Shown here in pieces: positions 4,859 to 7,545 of a DNA stretch of 7,545 nucleotides. Both the position numbers and the translations under genes were made by a program. The notes beneath the pieces were generated by a model. It did no database searches, was not told the DNA's origin, and saw nothing but the letters and a program-made list of their open reading frames with translations. Positions within the stretch are counted from its first letter, which is position 1; each line of letters begins with the position of its first letter. Source of the DNA: Thermofilaceae archaeon (GTDB lineage Archaea > Thermoproteota > Thermoprotei > Thermofilales > B69-G16); NCBI GenBank assembly GCA_027017165.1, contig JALURF010000197.1, positions 1 through 7,545 of the forward strand, in the 5' to 3' direction.

Positions 4859-6120
4859 TGTACACGTTTAAAGCATTCGCCTATCTCGCGTCAATATTAT
4901 CGATATTTTTAGCGTCTTTAATTCTCAATAAATGGCATGGCCTACTCTTCGAAATCCCGTTAATCGCCGTTTTAGCGTATAGTCTAAGCTACCCATTCCC
5001 CAGGAAGGTTAGGCTAGAGGTTAAGAGACGTGTAGAGCCCGTTTATGCCATAAAAGGAGATGCTGTAAAAGTGGAGGTAGAGGTTTTAAATAAAGACGAA
5101 ATACAGTACGTTGTAAGATATGAGGATATTATTCCAGAAGAGATTTCAGTAATAGAAGGCTATAACACCGGTTATCTATTTTTAAAACCGGGAGAAAAGG
5201 AGAGGATATCATATACTTTAAAAGTCGACGATCGGGGCCATTACGGCATAGGACCTTTAAAAGCGAGGATAATGGATCCTCTGGGATTTAGGTTTATCGA
5301 AATGGAGTTAGGCGGGAAAACCGTGGTATCAGTTTTCCCCCAATTCGAGAATATATCTTGGTTTAAAACTTTCAGCGAGTATACCGGTGTTTGGCCGGGC
5401 GAGGTTCACTCGCGTAAAAGCGGTCAAGGCTACGACTTTTATGGCGTTAGAGAATACACGTATGGAGACGAGTTTAAGAGGATAAACTGGTCCGCTACGG
5501 CTAAGCGGAATAAGTTAATGTCTAACGAGTATGAAAGCGAGAAAGTCACGGATGTCCTACTGGTAGTCGATACGGGCGGGAGAGAGATTATAGGCGAGTA
5601 CCTCGACGAAATACTCGAGTTCGAGGTCTCTATCGCGGCTTCTCTCGCGCTAGCCTATTTAAAACATGGAAATAGGGTAGGGCTTATAGTTCATGGTCAG
5701 CGCCGGGCGTGGATAAAACCGGCCTTCGGCAAGAAGCATTTCCTGAAAATCCTCCACTACTTGGCGGATGCCCGTGGAGGGGGGCGTATGCCGTTGAAAT
5801 TTATAGTCGGCACGTTAGCCCCCTATATATTAAAGCCGAAAGCCGAGGTCATTATAGTATCCCCGCTCTTAAAAAGCGAAATAATCGACTTGGTTAAAGA
5901 GCTATTAGCCATGGATTATAGAGTTTTAGTATTATCTCCGAACCCCTACGCCTTAATAACAGGTGAAAAGTTTGAAACAGCGGTCAAGGCTCTCTCTTTA
6001 AAGAGGAAATTGCTTAAACTGCAACTTTTAAAATACTGCCCCGTAATCGACTGGGATCCGAGAATATCACTAAAACAGGTCGCAAAATATCTAAAAATAC
6101 GTCCGAGGCTGAGCATGTGA
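4858..6120 (+). CDS. DUF58 membrane protein with von Willebrand A-like domain
   Basis: 420 residues, a standard DUF58 size. Two N-terminal membrane helices (about 4-22 and 28-45) form a hairpin, leaving the remainder in the cytoplasm. Residues 50-160 look like a beta-rich domain. The DUF58 hallmark follows at 191-228: GYDFYGVREYTYGDEFKRINW, then AKRNKLMSNEYESE. A von Willebrand A-like fold begins at VLLVVDTGG (233-241). The metal site (MIDAS) is degenerate: the usual D-x-S-x-S reads Asp238-Thr-Gly-Gly-Arg, so metal binding may be lost or altered. DUF58 proteins are partners of MoxR ATPases, and this gene directly follows moxR with a TAATG junction. The C-terminal 40 residues are basic. The last four bases overlap the next gene (GTGA). 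A frame lying inside this gene at 5709-5897 is a shadow. Confidence 0.92.
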   Translation: MYTFKAFAYLASILSIFLASLILNKWHGLLFEIPLIAVLAYSLSYPFPRKVRLEVKRRVEPVYAIKGDAVKVEVEVLNKDEIQYVVRYEDIIPEEISVIEGYNTGYLFLKPGEKERISYTLKVDDRGHYGIGPLKARIMDPLGFRFIEMELGGKTVVSVFPQFENISWFKTFSEYTGVWPGEVHSRKSGQGYDFYGVREYTYGDEFKRINWSATAKRNKLMSNEYESEKVTDVLLVVDTGGREIIGEYLDEILEFEVSIAASLALAYLKHGNRVGLIVHGQRRAWIKPAFGKKHFLKILHYLADARGGGRMPLKFIVGTLAPYILKPKAEVIIVSPLLKSEIIDLVKELLAMDYRVLVLSPNPYALITGEKFETAVKALSLKRKLLKLQLLKYCPVIDWDPRISLKQVAKYLKIRPRLSM

Positions 6121-6605
6121 AAACTAGTTCTCTTGTAAATATCCTATTCCTGGTAGCTCTATCCGCGACTCTATTATATCTATTCAAAATTTTAGGATTT
6201 ATCCTATCGCTTATCCTGTTTTTAAGCTTCTACTCCTACAGCAGAGGAAGGGAAAATTTAGGAGCATTATCCTCCTCCCTGACATATGTAGCTACTATAG
6301 TCTACGCCTTAACCTCTAACTTAGATAGCGAAACCGTGCTACTATTACTCGCTCAAATCGCGCTTTTCGATTCTCTCTCCTCACTCCTCTCTAAAATAGG
6401 CGAGGAAGTAGAAAGACACCGTAGGGAGAGCGTAATCCGTTATGTTAAAGAATACATGAGAATAGTCGTAGAAACACTGGCGTTTTTAGCCCTCACTTTT
6501 TCCATGCTATGGATTCCGCTATCCACGCCAAGCTTCTACGAGGCAACGCTACTAGCCGCTTTTTTAGCCTTCTTTCTAATCCTTCTATTTAAACTTCATG
6601 ATTAA
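6117..6605 (+). CDS. Six-helix membrane protein of unknown function
   Basis: 162 residues, mostly hydrophobic; I do not recognise the family. Predicted membrane helices lie at about 7-23, 25-41, 50-67, 72-92, 114-133 and 140-158, as three hairpins. Positive loops at 42-46 (SRGRE) and 95-112 (EEVERHRRESVIRYVKEY) both fall inside under this topology, and the short loops at 67-72 and 134-140 fall outside. No catalytic or metal-binding motif is visible. The start is GTG 6117, overlapping the DUF58 stop (GTGA), with GAGG at 6105-6108 as ribosome site. It is the last gene of the operon, so it is probably a membrane subunit of the MoxR/DUF58 machine. Haloarchaeal clusters of the same kind include, as I recall, a multi-helix protein (DUF7519), but I cannot show homology. 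Its stop lies 2 bp from the stop of the convergent gene. Confidence 0.78.
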   Translation: MKTSSLVNILFLVALSATLLYLFKILGFILSLILFLSFYSYSRGRENLGALSSSLTYVATIVYALTSNLDSETVLLLLAQIALFDSLSSLLSKIGEEVERHRRESVIRYVKEYMRIVVETLAFLALTFSMLWIPLSTPSFYEATLLAAFLAFFLILLFKLHD

Positions 6606-6607
6606 TT

Positions 6608-7545
6608 TTACCGCTTAAGCTTATCAGCTTCTTTTCTTAACATTTTAAGCTTTTCTAAATTATCTTGGAGCTCGCTTAAAGCCCTATTTATCTCATCTTT
6701 TACAAGCTTACCGATACTTCTACCGTTGACTGGTAGAGCCCTTTTGATACTACTACCTTTCGTAACTTCTACAACTTTGACGTCTTCAAGAACCCATCTA
6801 CCCCTCCTACACGCTAAAATTTCTCTTATCTTAACTCTCGTTGTCGGAATTTCTATGTATGCTTCCTCCTCCGCTACGGCTCTCACAAGCTTTAGCCTAG
6901 CTATATACTCCTCCAACATGCCCGCTAGCACGTTAGAAGCTTTTCCTCCATACTCTAAGACAGATGTAAAATACTTTAACGGTATTTTCGCGATTTTACC
7001 ACCTGCAGGAATTACCCAGCTCAATTTATCCGTTAAATGTTTAAGATTTAGCAAAAAGTCGCCATACTGCCTAAGCAGGGCCACGTCTCTCTCAGCAATA
7101 CCAAGAGTCCTCGCTTTTTCAATATCTCCCAGCTTATCAGTTTTCACATATTTCGTACTTTCCCCGATTTTTACGACTATAGGCCTGGGCTTTTCAAGAG
7201 GAACATCGCTACTCCACGGATCGAAATACTGTAGCTCGTATTCTCTAAAACGTTTCTCCCCCTCTCTACACTTTCTTTGTTCAAGACAAGTTTGATAAAG
7301 CTCATTTAATTCTCTAAGCTCCCTCCCCAATTTTTCTATTTTCTTTAAGTCCTCCAAGCTCTTCGATTTCTTCCGCTGCAAGATATTCAATTCTCTAATC
7401 TTCTGATCTCTAATCTTTTTTAAACCTTCACAATCTCTAATCCACCACAAACAATTTACATACTCATTCTCCAACTTTTCTAACTTCTCTTTTAAAAGCT
7501 CGTTTCTCCTCTTAAGATCTTCAAGAATCTTCTCCAACTTCCATT
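6608..7545 (-). CDS. Coiled-coil protein of unknown function, 5' end probably outside the window
   Basis: I recognise no family. The frame is open to the window edge. The only start codon inside is TTG at 7537 (309 codons); no ribosome site precedes it, and two in-frame sense codons (Trp, Lys) lie upstream, so the true start may be outside. Numbering from that TTG: residues 1-100 are dense in Lys, Glu, Leu and Arg with heptad-like spacing, likely an antiparallel coiled-coil hairpin. Cys29 and Cys36 lie before the turn, Cys84 and Cys90 after it. Residues 105-165 are mixed; 172-225 contain a moderately hydrophobic Gly/Ala-rich helical part (WVIPAGGKIAKIPLKYF); 226-265 look beta-rich; 275-309 form a final coiled coil. 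There is no clear membrane segment or signal peptide. The charged composition matches a genuine thermophile protein, unlike the Ser/Leu-rich opposite frame at 6726-7295. Confidence 0.75.
   Translation of the reverse strand, partial: WKLEKILEDLKRRNELLKEKLEKLENEYVNCLWWIRDCEGLKKIRDQKIRELNILQRKKSKSLEDLKKIEKLGRELRELNELYQTCLEQRKCREGEKRFREYELQYFDPWSSDVPLEKPRPIVVKIGESTKYVKTDKLGDIEKARTLGIAERDVALLRQYGDFLLNLKHLTDKLSWVIPAGGKIAKIPLKYFTSVLEYGGKASNVLAGMLEEYIARLKLVRAVAEEEAYIEIPTTRVKIREILACRRGRWVLEDVKVVEVTKGSSIKRALPVNGRSIGKLVKDEINRALSELQDNLEKLKMLRKEADKLKR
6629..6655 (+). terminator. Possible T-rich terminator of the five-gene operon
   Basis: The + strand downstream of the operon has repeated T tracts (TTCTTTTCTT, ATTTTAAG, CTTTTCT) within about 50 bases of the last stop. 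Archaeal RNA polymerase terminates at such U-rich runs without a hairpin. They lie inside the 3' end of the convergent gene, so the two transcripts probably overlap. The tracts also encode Lys-rich residues of that gene, so they may be incidental. Confidence 0.33.

Noticed and set aside
5709..5897. 62-codon + strand frame inside the DUF58 gene.
   Set aside because: Lies within an uninterrupted DUF58 coding frame; no start signals or recognisable sequence.
6726..7295. 189-codon + strand frame opposite the coiled-coil gene.
   Set aside because: Its Ser/Leu/Pro-rich composition is typical of an antisense shadow. The reverse frame has a coherent coiled-coil pattern and is longer.
1..7545. CRISPR arrays, tRNA or rRNA genes, insertion sequences, long direct repeats.
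   Set aside because: I looked for repeated units, cloverleaf-like segments and transposase-like frames and found none.

Overview
The window looks archaeal, most likely from a thermophilic member of the Thermoproteota (Crenarchaeota). The evidence is archaeal TATA boxes placed for leaderless or short-leader transcripts, frequent GTG/TTG starts, GGTG-type ribosome sites inside operons, Lys/Glu/Ile-rich proteins and a VapBC pair of archaeal style. I cannot name the genus from sequence alone.

Left part (1-1259), visibly A+T-rich: a short reverse-strand ORF at 80-235 resembles a decayed PIN toxin. It is followed by an intact vapBC toxin-antitoxin operon (407-1053). Its promoter carries three evenly spaced CATGG/CCATG half-sites that look like an autoregulatory operator. 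The non-coding stretches around these genes hold several short perfect palindromes. The segment resembles a turnover site for toxin-antitoxin modules.

Middle (1260-2471): a 403-residue major facilitator superfamily (MFS) transporter with its own promoter; its substrate is unknown.

Main operon (2563-6605): five genes on the + strand, each overlapping the next by 1 or 4 bases, read from a promoter that appears leaderless. In order they are a four-helix membrane protein ending in a DUF4129-like domain, a small two-helix membrane protein, a MoxR-family AAA+ ATPase, a DUF58 membrane protein with a von Willebrand A-like domain, and a six-helix membrane protein. MoxR and DUF58 proteins are a known ATPase/adaptor pairing. 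The predicted topologies put all the soluble domains on the cytoplasmic side, so the five products plausibly form one membrane-anchored machine. Its substrate is not evident. No transglutaminase-like gene, a common partner of DUF4129 and DUF58, lies in the window.

Right edge (6608-7545, - strand): an unrecognised coiled-coil protein, open at the window edge, converging on the operon with only 2 bp between the stop codons. It carries two cysteine pairs bracketing a predicted helical hairpin.

The best candidates for something undescribed are the operon's two membrane proteins of no assigned function and the cysteine-bracketed coiled-coil protein.
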